A stretch of 64,000 nucleotides of DNA from Deltaproteobacteria bacterium (GTDB lineage: Bacteria; Desulfobacterota; Binatia; HRBIN30; JACQVA1), in the NCBI GenBank assembly GCA_016178705.1, contig JACOST010000014.1, positions 682,001 to 746,000 on the forward strand, given 5' to 3'. This document shows positions 48,526 to 59,600 of the stretch, piece by piece. The translations under genes and the position numbers were made by a program. Within the stretch, counting starts at the first letter, position 1; each line of letters opens with the position of its first letter. Below the pieces are notes generated by a model, which did not search any database, was not told the DNA's origin, and was given only the letters and a program-made list of their open reading frames with translations.

Positions 48526-51108
48526 ATGGCCGAGAAGATTACCCCAGCAAGAGGATTCAGAGTGCCGATTCGTCTGCAGCTGATCCTCTTCTTCGTCCCG
48601 CTCACCGTTGGTGCGCTCGGCTTCTTGGGCTGGCAGAGCTATCAAGTCGGCGCCGACGCGCTGCGCCAACAGGCCGTGCGGCAGCTGCAATCGATCCGCG
48701 ACAACAAGAAGCGCGAGATCGAACGCCACTTCCGCCTGGTGGAAGACCAGGTCATCACGATCGCCCGCAACCCCAGCACCGTGCTAGCGATCAAGCAGTT
48801 CAACAACGCCACTCGCGAGTTGGACAGTGATCCCGTCACCGATGGGCCGGGCATGAAGGACCACATGCTGGCGCTCAAGCAGTTCCTCGAAAAACGATAC
48901 GAACGCGATATTCGGCGCGAACGCATCGACCTCAAGTCGCTCTTGCTGCCGCAACGCTCGGCGGTGTGGTTGCAATCGGCTTACGTAGCCATGAATCCGA
49001 ACCCCGAGGGCAGCAAACAGCTTTTCGAAAGTAGCAATGACGGCACCCGGTACACCGCCTATCATTCGATCTGGCATCCGATCTTCCGCAGCATGGTCGA
49101 AAAGTTCCGCTTTCAAGATCTCTATCTGATTGACGCCAACACCGGCCGCATCATCTACTCGGTGTCCAAGGGAACGGACTTCCAGACCAATCTACTCGAT
49201 GGTCCGTACCGTGACGAAACGATCGGCAAACTGTTCCGACGTTTGCAAGCCGAGTCGCGCGAGGGCGACTACTTGGTGGTCGACTTCAAGCAATACTTTC
49301 CGCTGGGCGGCAAGGCTATGGCCTTTGCCGGCGCCCCGGTGTTCGAAAACGGCCAGAAGACCGGCGTCGTGATCGTGCAGGTGCCGATTGCCGGGATCAA
49401 CAGCATCATGACTGCCGACCAGAAGTGGGAAGAAGTCGGTATGGGCGAAAGCGGCGAGACGTATCTGGTTGGGCGCGATTTCCTCATGCGCAGCGACAGC
49501 CGCTTCATGAATCAGGAGACGCCGTCAGGAACCATTATGGGCCAGACCGGGACGACAGTGCTCCAAAACAAGGTCGATACGGCGGCGGTGATGGCGGTGA
49601 ACGACGGATTGACGTACCCCTCCCCGGGCGAGACGCCTGCCTACGAGAATTATATGTCCACCCGTGTGCTCGGTGCCTCGACCCCGGTCGAGATTCGCGG
49701 TCTGCAGTGGGGTATCGTCGCCGAGATCAGCGAAGCCGAAGCGCTCCGGCCTGTGGAACGGCTGCGCACCTTGAGCCTTCAGATCGGTGGCGGATTGATC
49801 GCTCTCGTCGTTGTCTTCACGCTGTTGTACTCCACGCTGCTGACACGCCCGGTGCGGGCATTGGCCGGCACGATGCGCGAGATTCAACAAGGCAACTTCC
49901 GCGCCCGCGCCAAGGTCAAGGCGCGCAACGAGCTGGGGTTGCTCGCCACCGGTTTCAACCAGATGCTCGACGAACGCGTCGATGCCCTGGTGCAAGCCGA
50001 AGAAGAAGGCAAGCGGCTGCAGAACGAAATTCGCGATCTGCTGACCGTGGTGGCCGGCGCCTCGGAAGGCGACTTGACGGAGCGGGCGCAAGTCGGCAGC
50101 GGCGTGCTGGGTAACCTGGCGGACGCGCTCAACCTGATGTTCGAGAACGTTGGCGAACTGATCAAGCACCTTAAAGGCGTATCAGCCCGCGTGGTTTCGT
50201 CCGCGACCCAGATTCAGGCCTCCGCCGAGCAACTCGCGCAAGGCTCAGCGCGCCAGACTTCTGACATCACCAGCACCACCGCGGCGGTGCAGGAAATGAC
50301 CTCGAACATTCAATCGGTGTCCGAGAACGCGACGGTCGCCGCTGAAGCCGCCAAGCGCGCTGAAGAAGCCGCGCACCAGGGCGGGAATGTGGTTAAACGC
50401 GTCGTCATCGGCATGGATGCGCTGGAGAAGAACACCCGCGCCTCCGCCGTCAAGATCAAGCGGCTGGGTGAGCGCTCGATGGAAATCTCCACCATCATCG
50501 GCACGATTCAGAAGATCTCGGCGCAGACCAACATGCTCGCCCTCAACGCCGCCATCGAAGCGGCGCGCGCCGGTGAACACGGCCTCGGCTTCACCGTCGT
50601 TGCCGACGAAGTCCGCAAGCTGGCGGAACGTACCGAAGGGGCCGCGGAGGAAATCGCGCGCTTGATCGCCGCGATCCAGGCCGAGACCAACGACTCGGTG
50701 AGTGGCATGGAGCGCCAAGCCGAACACGTCGAACAGCAGCTCGGGTTGGTGTCGGAAGCCGGAAACGCCCTCGACCGCATCTTACGGGCGTCGGTGCAGA
50801 GCGCCGAGCTGATCGCCGAAATCTCGTTGGCTGCCAACCAGCAGGTGCGCGGTGCCACCAGCTTGAGCGACGCGATGTTGAGTATCTCGGATGTCGCTCG
50901 CCAGGCCCAGGTGTCGTCGGAACAGACGCAGCACAGCACCGCGTCGCTGATCGAAGTCTCGTCGGAACTGAATGCGCAGATCGGGTTGTTCCGCGTCGAG
51001 ACCATCGGCAATGGCAACGGCCATGCGGAACCCGGGGCCCCGACGGCGCAGGTGGTCGCGCTCGAAGATCCCGACGCCACCGGCAACGGGCACGCCACCA
51101 CGATCTGA
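48526..51108 (+). CDS. Methyl-accepting chemotaxis protein with extracytoplasmic sensor and two HAMP domains
   Basis: This 860-residue protein has transmembrane helix 1 at about 17-37 ([20 protein letters not shown]) and helix 2 at about 421-443 ([20 protein letters not shown]). Between them is a roughly 380-residue periplasmic dCache-like sensor. [20 protein letters not shown] starts HAMP 1, and a second HAMP-like unit ([20 protein letters not shown]) follows. The signalling hairpin tip is [20 protein letters not shown], then [22 protein letters not shown]. It ends GNGHATTI with no CheR-tethering pentapeptide. An AGGAGG ribosome site precedes the ATG. PilJ position in the operon. Confidence 0.93.
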   Translation: MAEKITPARGFRVPIRLQLILFFVPLTVGALGFLGWQSYQVGADALRQQAVRQLQSIRDNKKREIERHFRLVEDQVITIARNPSTVLAIKQFNNATRELDSDPVTDGPGMKDHMLALKQFLEKRYERDIRRERIDLKSLLLPQRSAVWLQSAYVAMNPNPEGSKQLFESSNDGTRYTAYHSIWHPIFRSMVEKFRFQDLYLIDANTGRIIYSVSKGTDFQTNLLDGPYRDETIGKLFRRLQAESREGDYLVVDFKQYFPLGGKAMAFAGAPVFENGQKTGVVIVQVPIAGINSIMTADQKWEEVGMGESGETYLVGRDFLMRSDSRFMNQETPSGTIMGQTGTTVLQNKVDTAAVMAVNDGLTYPSPGETPAYENYMSTRVLGASTPVEIRGLQWGIVAEISEAEALRPVERLRTLSLQIGGGLIALVVVFTLLYSTLLTRPVRALAGTMREIQQGNFRARAKVKARNELGLLATGFNQMLDERVDALVQAEEEGKRLQNEIRDLLTVVAGASEGDLTERAQVGSGVLGNLADALNLMFENVGELIKHLKGVSARVVSSATQIQASAEQLAQGSARQTSDITSTTAAVQEMTSNIQSVSENATVAAEAAKRAEEAAHQGGNVVKRVVIGMDALEKNTRASAVKIKRLGERSMEISTIIGTIQKISAQTNMLALNAAIEAARAGEHGLGFTVVADEVRKLAERTEGAAEEIARLIAAIQAETNDSVSGMERQAEHVEQQLGLVSEAGNALDRILRASVQSAELIAEISLAANQQVRGATSLSDAMLSISDVARQAQVSSEQTQHSTASLIEVSSELNAQIGLFRVETIGNGNGHAEPGAPTAQVVALEDPDATGNGHATTI

Positions 51109-51135
51109 CGCGATTGCTGTCGAGCACGGGCCGCC

Positions 51136-52050
51136 ATGACGCGTACCCTCGAACTTCCCGATTGGCAGGTCGCCTGGGTGCGCGACGCGGTGGCGGCTCG
51201 CTGCGGGCTCTACCTCGGTGGGCCGCACGAAGCGCACCTCAGTAGCCATGTGGCCACTCGTATGCGTGATCTTGCATTGAGTTTCGGCGACTACGCCCGC
51301 TTGTTGCAGGAAAGCCCGGTGAGCGGCGGTGAGTTGCAGACGTTGATCGAACGCCTATGCATTCACGAAACCAGTTTTCTGCGTGACCCGGGCCAGTTTC
51401 ACGCCCTGGCGCGTTTCATTCTCCCGCAACTGGTGCGCGACGCGGTCCGCGACGGCCGGCGCCGCCTGCGCTTGATCAGTGCAGGCTGTTCCACCGGCCA
51501 AGAAGCGTACTCCCTGGCGATGATCGCCGAGGAGTCGCGGCCGCTGCTCGAAGACATCGAAGTGGAGGTGGTGGGGTTGGACGTGAGCGGGGATGCCATC
51601 GAGCGGGCGGCACGGGGCCGCTACTCGGCCCGTGAAGTCGCCATGCTGGATCCGTGGCGGCGCGATCACTATCTGCAGCCGGTCGGGTCCGAGTTCGAGA
51701 TCATCCCGGGGCTGCGGCGTTCCCTGCGCTGGCTGCGCTGCAATCTGACTGGGGCACTCCCGGTGACGCAGGTTGATGTCATCTTCTGCCGCAACGTGTT
51801 GATCTACTTTCAAGGCGCCCAGCGCGATGCCCTCGTGCGCAACCTGGTGGCGGCCTTGCGCCGGGGCGGATTCTTCGTCCCCGGTTTTGCCGATTCCCTC
51901 CAAGCCCACCGCGACATTCTTGAGCCCATTCGCACCAACGGAACGGTGATCTTTCGCCGCGGGCTGCGCCCCACGGCGATTGTCGGACACGGTGGCGAGA
52001 GTGCTCCGTTCGGCAGGATGGCTGCCAGCGGAACGGGGAGCGCGAGCTAA
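51136..52050 (+). CDS. cheR: CheR-type MCP methyltransferase
   Basis: This 304-residue protein has the CheR N-terminal helical domain (DAVAARCGLYLGGPHEAHLS). It then has a SAM-binding motif LISAGCSTGQEAYSLAMIAE, LDVSGDAIERAARGRYSARE, and the C-terminal DVIFCRNVLIYFQGAQRDAL, all canonical. It methylates Glu residues of the MCP. The stop codon overlaps the CheA start by one base (TAATG). Confidence 0.95.
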   Translation: MTRTLELPDWQVAWVRDAVAARCGLYLGGPHEAHLSSHVATRMRDLALSFGDYARLLQESPVSGGELQTLIERLCIHETSFLRDPGQFHALARFILPQLVRDAVRDGRRRLRLISAGCSTGQEAYSLAMIAEESRPLLEDIEVEVVGLDVSGDAIERAARGRYSAREVAMLDPWRRDHYLQPVGSEFEIIPGLRRSLRWLRCNLTGALPVTQVDVIFCRNVLIYFQGAQRDALVRNLVAALRRGGFFVPGFADSLQAHRDILEPIRTNGTVIFRRGLRPTAIVGHGGESAPFGRMAASGTGSAS

Positions 52051-55000
52051 TGGCCGACCGGTTTAGCATTGACAACATCAGGGAACTTTTCCGCGACGAC
52101 GTCCGGCGGTTCCTCCACGGCATGGAGGCCCGCCTCGAACAGTTGATCTCCAACCCACGCGATACCGCCGCGCTCGATGAAATGCGCGCGCTCGGTCACT
52201 CGCTAAAGGGGACGGCGTCGCTCGTCGGACTGACCTACTTGAGCCGCGCGGGCAGCGTCATCGACCGCGTCGCCGAAGTAGCCGAAACGCACGGCCAGAG
52301 CGACGCCGGCGAAGCCCTCGCCATCTTCCGCCAAATGCAAGCCGCCCTGCCGGTGATCGACCGCTTGCTCGAAGACTGCCTCGCCGGAACCAATCCAGAG
52401 ACTCAGGAAAATCTCTACACCGAGTTGCTGCTCACATTCTCCGCACGCACCCGAACCTATCTGCACGAGGTCGATGCGAGCATCGACCTGGGAGCCGCAG
52501 CCGACTCCGCGCCGCCGGCCGACGAACCCGCAGATGCAGAGAGCGAAGATGCAGAGAGCGATGACGCCGAGGGCGACGAGGCGGACGAATCCGAGACCGC
52601 CGCGCACGCCGAGTCCGCGCCCACCGCCGACGATGAGTGGGCGAAGGAACTGGCCGAAATTTTTGCCGCCGAGTTGGAGTCGCACCTCGAACGTGTGCCC
52701 AACCTCATCGCGCTGCTCGCCGAACCGACGCAGCAGGCCGACGTGTGTAAGCAGCTGTCGCGCATCTTCCACACCATCAAGGGTTCGGCGGCGATGGTGG
52801 GACTCAACGATCTGTCCACCATCGGCAAGCAGTTGCAGGATGCTTTCGGCGCGCCGGCGGAACAGCCGGACCGGTTGCCGCTGGCACCTGACTTCCTGGC
52901 CACAACCTACGAGGCGATGGCCAAAGTGTTCGCGGCCGCCGGCAAGCCACCACCGGCGTTGCCGAGGTTGGCGCCGCCACTGTTGGTCGACGCCAACGTC
53001 GCCGATCTTGACCGCGAACTGCTCGATGCGTTTACCATCGACGCCACCGAGGCGATCGAGGCCTCCGAGCACTTGCTCTTGCAGCTCGAACGCCAGCCCG
53101 ACGATCGCGAGCTGTTGCAGGCCTTGTTCCGTCACTTCCATACCCTCAAGGGCGCGGCAGCGGCGGTCGGCCTCGAACGCGTCGCCGAGCAACTCCATCA
53201 CGGCGAATCGCTGCTCGAAGCGGTGCTCGATTCCGAAGTGTCAGTCGACGCCGTCAAACTCGTCGACTTCCTCTTCCGCCTCACCGACTCGGTGACCGGC
53301 TTGATCAACACCGCCCGCGGAGTGCGTGACGAGCAGCGCACGATCCTCGGCGACGTGGGGGCCGAGGTGACCACGTTGATGATGGCGGCGCCGACGCCGG
53401 TGGAGGCCGAGGTCTCCGGCCGCCGTGTAACTGGCGTGCCGGAGGCAGAAGGCGACATGGCGCCGGAATCGCTGGCGGCGCGCGGCGCCGATTCCGAAAC
53501 CAGCATCGTGCGCGTGCAGGCCTCCCGCCTCGATGCGCTGATGAACCAGGTGGGTCAGCTGGTCGTCAGTCGCACCCGCATGGATCGCAAGATCCAAGCG
53601 TTCGCGGAACTGCGCGACAAGCTCTACTTCTGCCGCACGCGCCTGGCCGAAATCATCGAGGGCTTCCAGGGGCGCTACGAGTTCAACACCGGCGATCGCC
53701 AAATGACCATGGCACCTGGGCGCGCCGCCAGCGCGCCGCGTCCGACCAACGGAGGCGAGACCCACGGCGCTACCGAGCGCGGCGGATCGGCGGACGATTT
53801 CTTCACCGATCTCGAATTCGACAAATACGACGACATCAACATCCTCTCCCGCAGCGTCATCGAGCTGGCCACCGACACCGGCGAGATCGCCGATCAATTG
53901 GGCGGCTTCATCGACGCTTTTGGCGAAGAGGCACGCCAGTTCTCCAAGATCACCACCGGTCTACAGCGCCAGATCACGCGGCTGCGACTGGTGCCGCTCG
54001 ACACCTTGTTCCGCCGCCTGCTCCGCCCGGTGCGCGACGCCGCGCGCCAGGAAGGCAAGCTGGTCGACCTGCACTTCGAGGGCACCGACGTTCAACTCGA
54101 CAAGTCGATCGTCGAAGCGCTCTACGCGCCGCTGCTGCACATGGTGCGCAACGCGGTCTCGCACGGCATCGAATCACCGGCCGTGCGGCAAGCCGGCGGC
54201 AAGGCCACCGTCGGCACCATTCGCATCTCTGCTACGCAGCGCCACAATAGCGTGCTGCTGTTCGTGCAAGACGACGGCGCCGGGCTCGACTTCGACGCCA
54301 TCGCCGCGCGCGGCCGTACGCTCGGCCTGATTGCCCCCTCGGTCGCCCCTTCGCGCGAGCAACTGTTACCGCTCATCTTCCGCCCCGGCTTCAGCACCGG
54401 CGAGACGGTCACCGATCTGTCCGGCCGCGGCGTGGGCATGGACGTGGTTGCTCGCGACATCACCAAGCTCAACGGCAGCCTGCTGGTCGACTCGAAGGAC
54501 GGGCTGGGCACGACGATCCGGATCGCGTTGCCGACCACGACTTCGATCGACGAAGTGCTGCTCTTGGAAGCCGGCCCGCAGGTCTATGGCTTGCCCGTCG
54601 ACTTCGTCGAACAGGTCATCGCGGTCGAGATGTCGGAACTCGTCGACGTCGATGGCCAGCGCATGCTGCGCGTCCGCAACGAGTTGCTGCCGGTACTGCT
54701 GCTCGCGCCGTTGGTCGGGGAAACCGTGCCGAGCGAACACGGGGTCGCGGTGCTGTTGCGTGCCGGTGAGCGCGCGCTGGCGTTGATCGTGGATCGTGTA
54801 CAAGCGCAACAGGAAGTGGTGATCCGGCCGCTCGGCCGCGTGCTCGATGCGCATCCGTTCCTGTCGGGGGCGACGATTTCCGGTGCCGGTGCAGTGATCT
54901 TCGTCCTCCACGTCGGCCGTCTCTTCGACGTGCTGGCAGCAGTGGCCGATCGCCAACCGACCTTCATCATGAATGAGTCCTCCGACGCGCCGGTGGTCGA

Positions 55001-55412
55001 AGCGCGCGCGGTGCTGGTGGTCGACGATTCGATCAGCGTGCGCAAGCTGGCGCAACGCTTCGTCGAGAGTGGTGGATTGGAAGTGGAGACCGCCGTCGAT
55101 GGCATCGACGCGATGGAGAAACTCGCCAGCGGGCGCTTCCGCATTGTGGTGACCGACCTCGAGATGCCGCGGATGCACGGCTACGAGTTGATCGCCGAGA
55201 TTCGCCGGCATCCGCAGTATCGACACTTGCCGGTGATCGTCTGCAGCTCGCGCTCGAGCGAGAAGCATCGCCGGCGCGCGCAGGAGGCCGGTGCACAAGG
55301 CTACATCACCAAGCCGTTTACCAAGGAGCAGTTGCTGGCGGAACTGGAGCGTCTCATGGAAGGTCGCGCCGAACCGATGCGCGGCAATGGCTCGGCCTCC
55401 TTGAGCGGGTAG
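52050..55412 (+). CDS. cheA: CheA-type hybrid histidine kinase with three Hpt domains and C-terminal receiver
   Basis: This 1120-residue protein has Hpt 1 (GHSLKGTASLVGLTYL, His50), Hpt 2 (IFHTIKGSAAMVGL, His241) and Hpt 3 (HFHTLKGAAAAVGL, His364), all with the H-x-x-K-G active site. VQASRLDALMNQVGQLVVSR starts the dimerisation helix. The ATPase domain has HMVRNAVSHGIESP (N box), VQDDGAGLDFD (G1) and DLSGRGVGMDVV (G2). A CheW-like domain follows (LLEAGPQVYGLPVDFVEQVI). The receiver (VLVVDDSISVRKLAQRFVES) has its phosphoacceptor Asp at about residue 1036 in VVTDLEMPRMHGYE. This resembles PilL/ChpA hybrids. Confidence 0.95.
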   Translation: MADRFSIDNIRELFRDDVRRFLHGMEARLEQLISNPRDTAALDEMRALGHSLKGTASLVGLTYLSRAGSVIDRVAEVAETHGQSDAGEALAIFRQMQAALPVIDRLLEDCLAGTNPETQENLYTELLLTFSARTRTYLHEVDASIDLGAAADSAPPADEPADAESEDAESDDAEGDEADESETAAHAESAPTADDEWAKELAEIFAAELESHLERVPNLIALLAEPTQQADVCKQLSRIFHTIKGSAAMVGLNDLSTIGKQLQDAFGAPAEQPDRLPLAPDFLATTYEAMAKVFAAAGKPPPALPRLAPPLLVDANVADLDRELLDAFTIDATEAIEASEHLLLQLERQPDDRELLQALFRHFHTLKGAAAAVGLERVAEQLHHGESLLEAVLDSEVSVDAVKLVDFLFRLTDSVTGLINTARGVRDEQRTILGDVGAEVTTLMMAAPTPVEAEVSGRRVTGVPEAEGDMAPESLAARGADSETSIVRVQASRLDALMNQVGQLVVSRTRMDRKIQAFAELRDKLYFCRTRLAEIIEGFQGRYEFNTGDRQMTMAPGRAASAPRPTNGGETHGATERGGSADDFFTDLEFDKYDDINILSRSVIELATDTGEIADQLGGFIDAFGEEARQFSKITTGLQRQITRLRLVPLDTLFRRLLRPVRDAARQEGKLVDLHFEGTDVQLDKSIVEALYAPLLHMVRNAVSHGIESPAVRQAGGKATVGTIRISATQRHNSVLLFVQDDGAGLDFDAIAARGRTLGLIAPSVAPSREQLLPLIFRPGFSTGETVTDLSGRGVGMDVVARDITKLNGSLLVDSKDGLGTTIRIALPTTTSIDEVLLLEAGPQVYGLPVDFVEQVIAVEMSELVDVDGQRMLRVRNELLPVLLLAPLVGETVPSEHGVAVLLRAGERALALIVDRVQAQQEVVIRPLGRVLDAHPFLSGATISGAGAVIFVLHVGRLFDVLAAVADRQPTFIMNESSDAPVVEARAVLVVDDSISVRKLAQRFVESGGLEVETAVDGIDAMEKLASGRFRIVVTDLEMPRMHGYELIAEIRRHPQYRHLPVIVCSSRSSEKHRRRAQEAGAQGYITKPFTKEQLLAELERLMEGRAEPMRGNGSASLSG

Positions 55413-55432
55413 AGTTGGGGGGATGCACGTCG

Positions 55433-56656
55433 ATGTCGAGCGAAGAAGCGCGGGCTTGCCCGGACGAGACACCCGCGATCGAGCGTGACCACCGCCTGCG
55501 GGTGTTGGTGGCGGATGACTCCGGCCTGATGCGCCGGACTATCACGCAGATTTTGCAGGAAGAAGGTGACATCGAGGTCATCGCCACGGCGCGCGATGGC
55601 GCCGAGGCGATCGAACTCGCCGAGCGCTTGCGGCCCGACGCCATCACCATGGACGTCAACATGCCGCGCGTCGACGGCCTGCGTGCGGTCGAAGTGATCA
55701 TGGGCCGCCATCCGGTGCCGATCGTCATCATCAGTTCGTACACCAAGCGCGGGGGCAAGGCCGCGGCGCAGGCGCTGCACTATGGCGCGGTCGAGATCAT
55801 TGAGAAGCCCTCGCAGGTTGGGGTCAGTCTCGATCTCGATCTCCAGGCCGCCGAGATTCGCGGCAAGGTGCGCGCCGCCGCGCGCGTCCGCGTCGTGCGC
55901 ACGGCCTCGTTTGGCATGGTTCGCCGTCCCGCCGCGATCGAACCGCTCAGCTCCACGGCGGCCGCGCGGCCGCGGCCACGTGCGGTCAAGCCGGAGAAGT
56001 TGTTTCCGATTGTTGCCATCGGCGCCTCCACCGGCGGTCCGGCCGCGCTCAGCGACATGTTGCCGTTGCTGCCGGCGCCCTTCCCCGGGTGCATCTTGAT
56101 CGTGCAACACATGCCCGCGGGGTACACCAGCGATCTGGCGCACAGTCTCGATCAGCGCAGCGCGATCACGGTGGTGGAAGCCCGTCACGGTGATCCCATC
56201 GTGCCGGGAGTGGCGTACATCGCACCGGGTGGCTGCCACATGGAGTTCGCGAACGATCACATCAAATTGCACGCCGAAGCGCGTCGCAACATGCACCGGC
56301 CGAGTGTGGATGTGTTGTTCGAGAGTCTCGCCAGCGTGGCGCCACGGCTGCAAGTCGTGATGCTCAGCGGCATGGGCGACGATGGCGTGCACGGGATGAA
56401 GCGCCTGCGCGCCGCCGGTGCCGCCACGATGGTGCAAGACGAGGAGAGCTCCGTGGTCTGGGGCATGCCCGGCTGCGCCGTGCGCGCCGGCTGCGCCCAA
56501 CTGCAGATGCCGCCGGAGCGCTTGGCGGAATATCTGTGCGCGGCCGTCGGTGTGGCCCCGAATCCGATTCTGGTCCTCGACGAGGTCGCCAACAAGCCGT
56601 CGATTGCTGAGCGGAGACTCGCCCGGTCCGCGATTTCTCCGGGGCCCACGGTGTGA
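55433..56656 (+). CDS. cheB: CheB-type methylesterase/response regulator
   Basis: The ATG at 55433 (MSSEEARACPDETPA) is chosen; a TTG at 55415 is in frame. This gives 407 residues. The receiver domain has VLVADDSGLMRRTITQILQE and PDAITMDVNMPRVDGLRAVE. The methylesterase triad is Ser199 in AIGASTGGPAALSDML, His226 in IVQHMPAGYTSDLAHSL and Asp317 in LSGMGDDGVHGMKRLR. It demethylates MCPs and opposes CheR. A Pro/Arg-rich linker separates the domains. The start of the following gene overlaps its stop codon (GTGTGA). Confidence 0.95.
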   Translation: MSSEEARACPDETPAIERDHRLRVLVADDSGLMRRTITQILQEEGDIEVIATARDGAEAIELAERLRPDAITMDVNMPRVDGLRAVEVIMGRHPVPIVIISSYTKRGGKAAAQALHYGAVEIIEKPSQVGVSLDLDLQAAEIRGKVRAAARVRVVRTASFGMVRRPAAIEPLSSTAAARPRPRAVKPEKLFPIVAIGASTGGPAALSDMLPLLPAPFPGCILIVQHMPAGYTSDLAHSLDQRSAITVVEARHGDPIVPGVAYIAPGGCHMEFANDHIKLHAEARRNMHRPSVDVLFESLASVAPRLQVVMLSGMGDDGVHGMKRLRAAGAATMVQDEESSVVWGMPGCAVRAGCAQLQMPPERLAEYLCAAVGVAPNPILVLDEVANKPSIAERRLARSAISPGPTV

Positions 56657-59600
56657 ACGAGTCCAAGATGGATCGCGACGAACGCGTGGCTACCGCGAAC
56701 CCCCCGAGCCCTGAAGATCTGATCTGTCTGCAGGCGTCGATCGACGAACTGCGGCGCGAGCGGGACAGCCTCAGCAAGCGTCTGCAAGCGGCCGAGAGCG
56801 GCGCCCGCGAGAAGGTCCAACTCTCCGAGTCGCGCCTGCGCGAAGCGCTCGCCCAGATCGACGGCTTGAAGCGCACCACGCAAGCCATGCGCGTGCGCTT
56901 GGAGGCCGAAACCAAACGCGCCGAACAAGCGCAGGACGCGCGCACGCGTCACCACGCCGCGACCGAAGCCCTGCAGACCGCTAACGCCGAGCTGACCACC
57001 GCGCTCGATGCCGCTCAGGCTCGACTCGCCGATCTCGAAACCGAGAGCGGCATTCATGAAGGCGAAATTGAGCGCCTGCAAACGGAACACACGGAGGCCA
57101 GCGCGCGCATCGAAATGCTGACGACCCAGCTCGATGACGTGCAGCACACGATCGCCGAACGCACCCTGGCGGCGGAAGCGGCCGCCGCCCAGCAGGCCGA
57201 GTTGGCGCAGACGCTGGCAGCGTTCGAGGAGCAGCAGCGCGCCCTCCACGATTCGCTCAGCGCGCTGCAAGCGGATCGCGATCACGTGCAAGCGGCGCTC
57301 GACGAATCGGAACAGGAGCGCAGCCGCGCGTCGGAAGCTCAGCAGACGATCGCCCAACGCGAAGCGCAACTGGTCGCGAACCTTGCGGTTGCCCAGCAGC
57401 GCGAGACTGAGTTGCACGCCACGATCGAGAATCTCCAGCGCCAACATGCCGACGATCGCGCGGCGACCGCGGCGCAAATCGAGTCGCTGGTCCAGCAACT
57501 GGCCAGCGCACAACAGCAGCACGCCGACTCCGAACGGCAGATCGAGGCCACCCGCATTGCTCACGCGGAAGAGTTGACGCTGTGGCAGGACACCGCGACG
57601 CAGCGGGAAGCCGAATTGGTCATCGCTCGCGACGACCTAGCCCGCCGGCTCGAAGAGACGGAATCGCAGACGATCCTCGCCCGCGAGGAAGCCACCGCCC
57701 TCGCCGCTCGACTGCACGATGCGGACGCGGCCCTCGCAACCGCAACCACGCAGCGGGTGACGTTGGAAGAAGAGATCGCCGCGGCCCATGAGGATCACGC
57801 TCGCGAACGCACGGTGTTCGAAACCGCGGCGCGCCAGCGCGAAGAAGAGCATCGCCACGAGATCGAATCGGGGCGCGCGACTCTGGCCGAACGCACCGCG
57901 GCGCTTGCCGCCGAGCGCGATACCGTGGTGCAACGCGTGCGCGAGAGCGACGAGCTGCTCGAAGTCGCCAGCGCCGAGCAGCGCGCGCTCTCCGATCGGG
58001 TCGCCGCGCTCGACGCCGAGCTGAACGCACGCAGCCGGCGGATCGATGAACTGGTCGCCGCGGCCGAGCAACTCCGCCAGCAGCACGTGGCTGACATGCA
58101 GGCCGCTACCGGCGACGCCCGGGCGGCCCAGGAGGCGTTGCAGTGCGATCTCGACGCCGCTCGCAGCGATGCGCAGAGCACACAGGCGACCGCGGCCGAG
58201 ACTGCAGCCCGCGTCCGCACGCTGGAGGAACAGCTCGCGAGTCGCGAAGCGCAGGGCGGTGAGCTGTCGGCGCAACTGACCGCGCTCGCGGCCGCGGTGA
58301 GCGAACGTGATGCACAGCTCGCGCAGCTTCACACCGCGGCTGAGGCGGCGCGCCAACAGCAGGCGCTGGAACTGCAGGCGGCGGCTGATAGCGCCCACGC
58401 CCGGGTGAGCGCGCTCGAAGCGCAACTCGCCGCCGGCTCGGCCGAGAGCGCGACATTGTCGGCCCAGGTGGCGGCGCTGCGGATCACCCTACAGCAGCGC
58501 GAGGACGAGCTGACGCAGTTGCGCAGCGACGACCAGCAAGCGCGCGAGCAGCTCAGTGCGGAACTCGAAACGACGCGCGCCGAACTGTCCAAGCGTACCG
58601 TGTCACTCGATGCGATCCGCCCGCAAGTACGGGCGCTCGAAGCGCAACTCGCGGAACGGGACACTACGCGCAAGGCGCTCTCGGATCGCATCGCCCAGCT
58701 CGAAACCGAGCTGCGCGAGCGCGATGGACGGGTGCAGAAGCTCACCACCGAAGTCGAGGCCCTGCGGCAGGAGTACTCGGGCGAGCTGGACGAGTGGCAA
58801 GCCACCGCGGCGCAGCGCGAGGCCGAGTTGGTTGCCGCCCGCGATGCCTTGGCGGGCCAACTCGCTGAGGAGCAATCCCGCGCCGCGCATCTGCGCGATC
58901 AGGCCGCGGCGGCCGGCGAACGGATGCGCGAAGTGGAAACCGCACTCCAGGCCGCACAACAGGAAACCCAGCGACGCGATGCCGAGTGGCGTGACGCGCA
59001 TGCGGCCCATGCGGCCGCGCAGGCCACGCTGCAACAGGAGATCGAGGCGACGCGCAGCGACGCGGCGGGGCAACGAGACGCGCTGGCGGCGGCAGAGAAC
59101 CGCATCCACTCGCTGGAAGAATCTCTGACTGGACGTGACGCCGAAGGTGGCGCGCTGGCCGGGCGACTGGCGAATCTCGAAGCGGAGGTGCAGACGCGCG
59201 CGGCGCGCATCGAGGAACTCACCAATGAGGCGGCCGCGCTGCGTCAACAACACGCCGGCGAGATCGAGGCCTGGGAGCAAACCGCGGCGCAACGCGAAGC
59301 CGAATTGGTGGCGGCGCGCGACGCGCTCACGGATCGCCTCGCCGACGAAACCGCGCAGGCCGCGGCCGCGCGCGAGCAGGTGAGTGCGCTCAATGCGCAG
59401 GTGCACGAGCTGGAGGGCACGATCACCACGCTGCGGGCCGGTGGTGCGGAAGTCGAGCAGCAAGAAGCCGCGTGGCGCACGGCCGAGGCGACGCTGCGGC
59501 AAGAGATCGAGGCAACGCGCGTACAGTTGGCGAGCGGCCAGGCTGCCCTCGATGCCGCACGCGAGGAAGCGCGGTCGCTGAGCGAACGCGCGATCGCACG

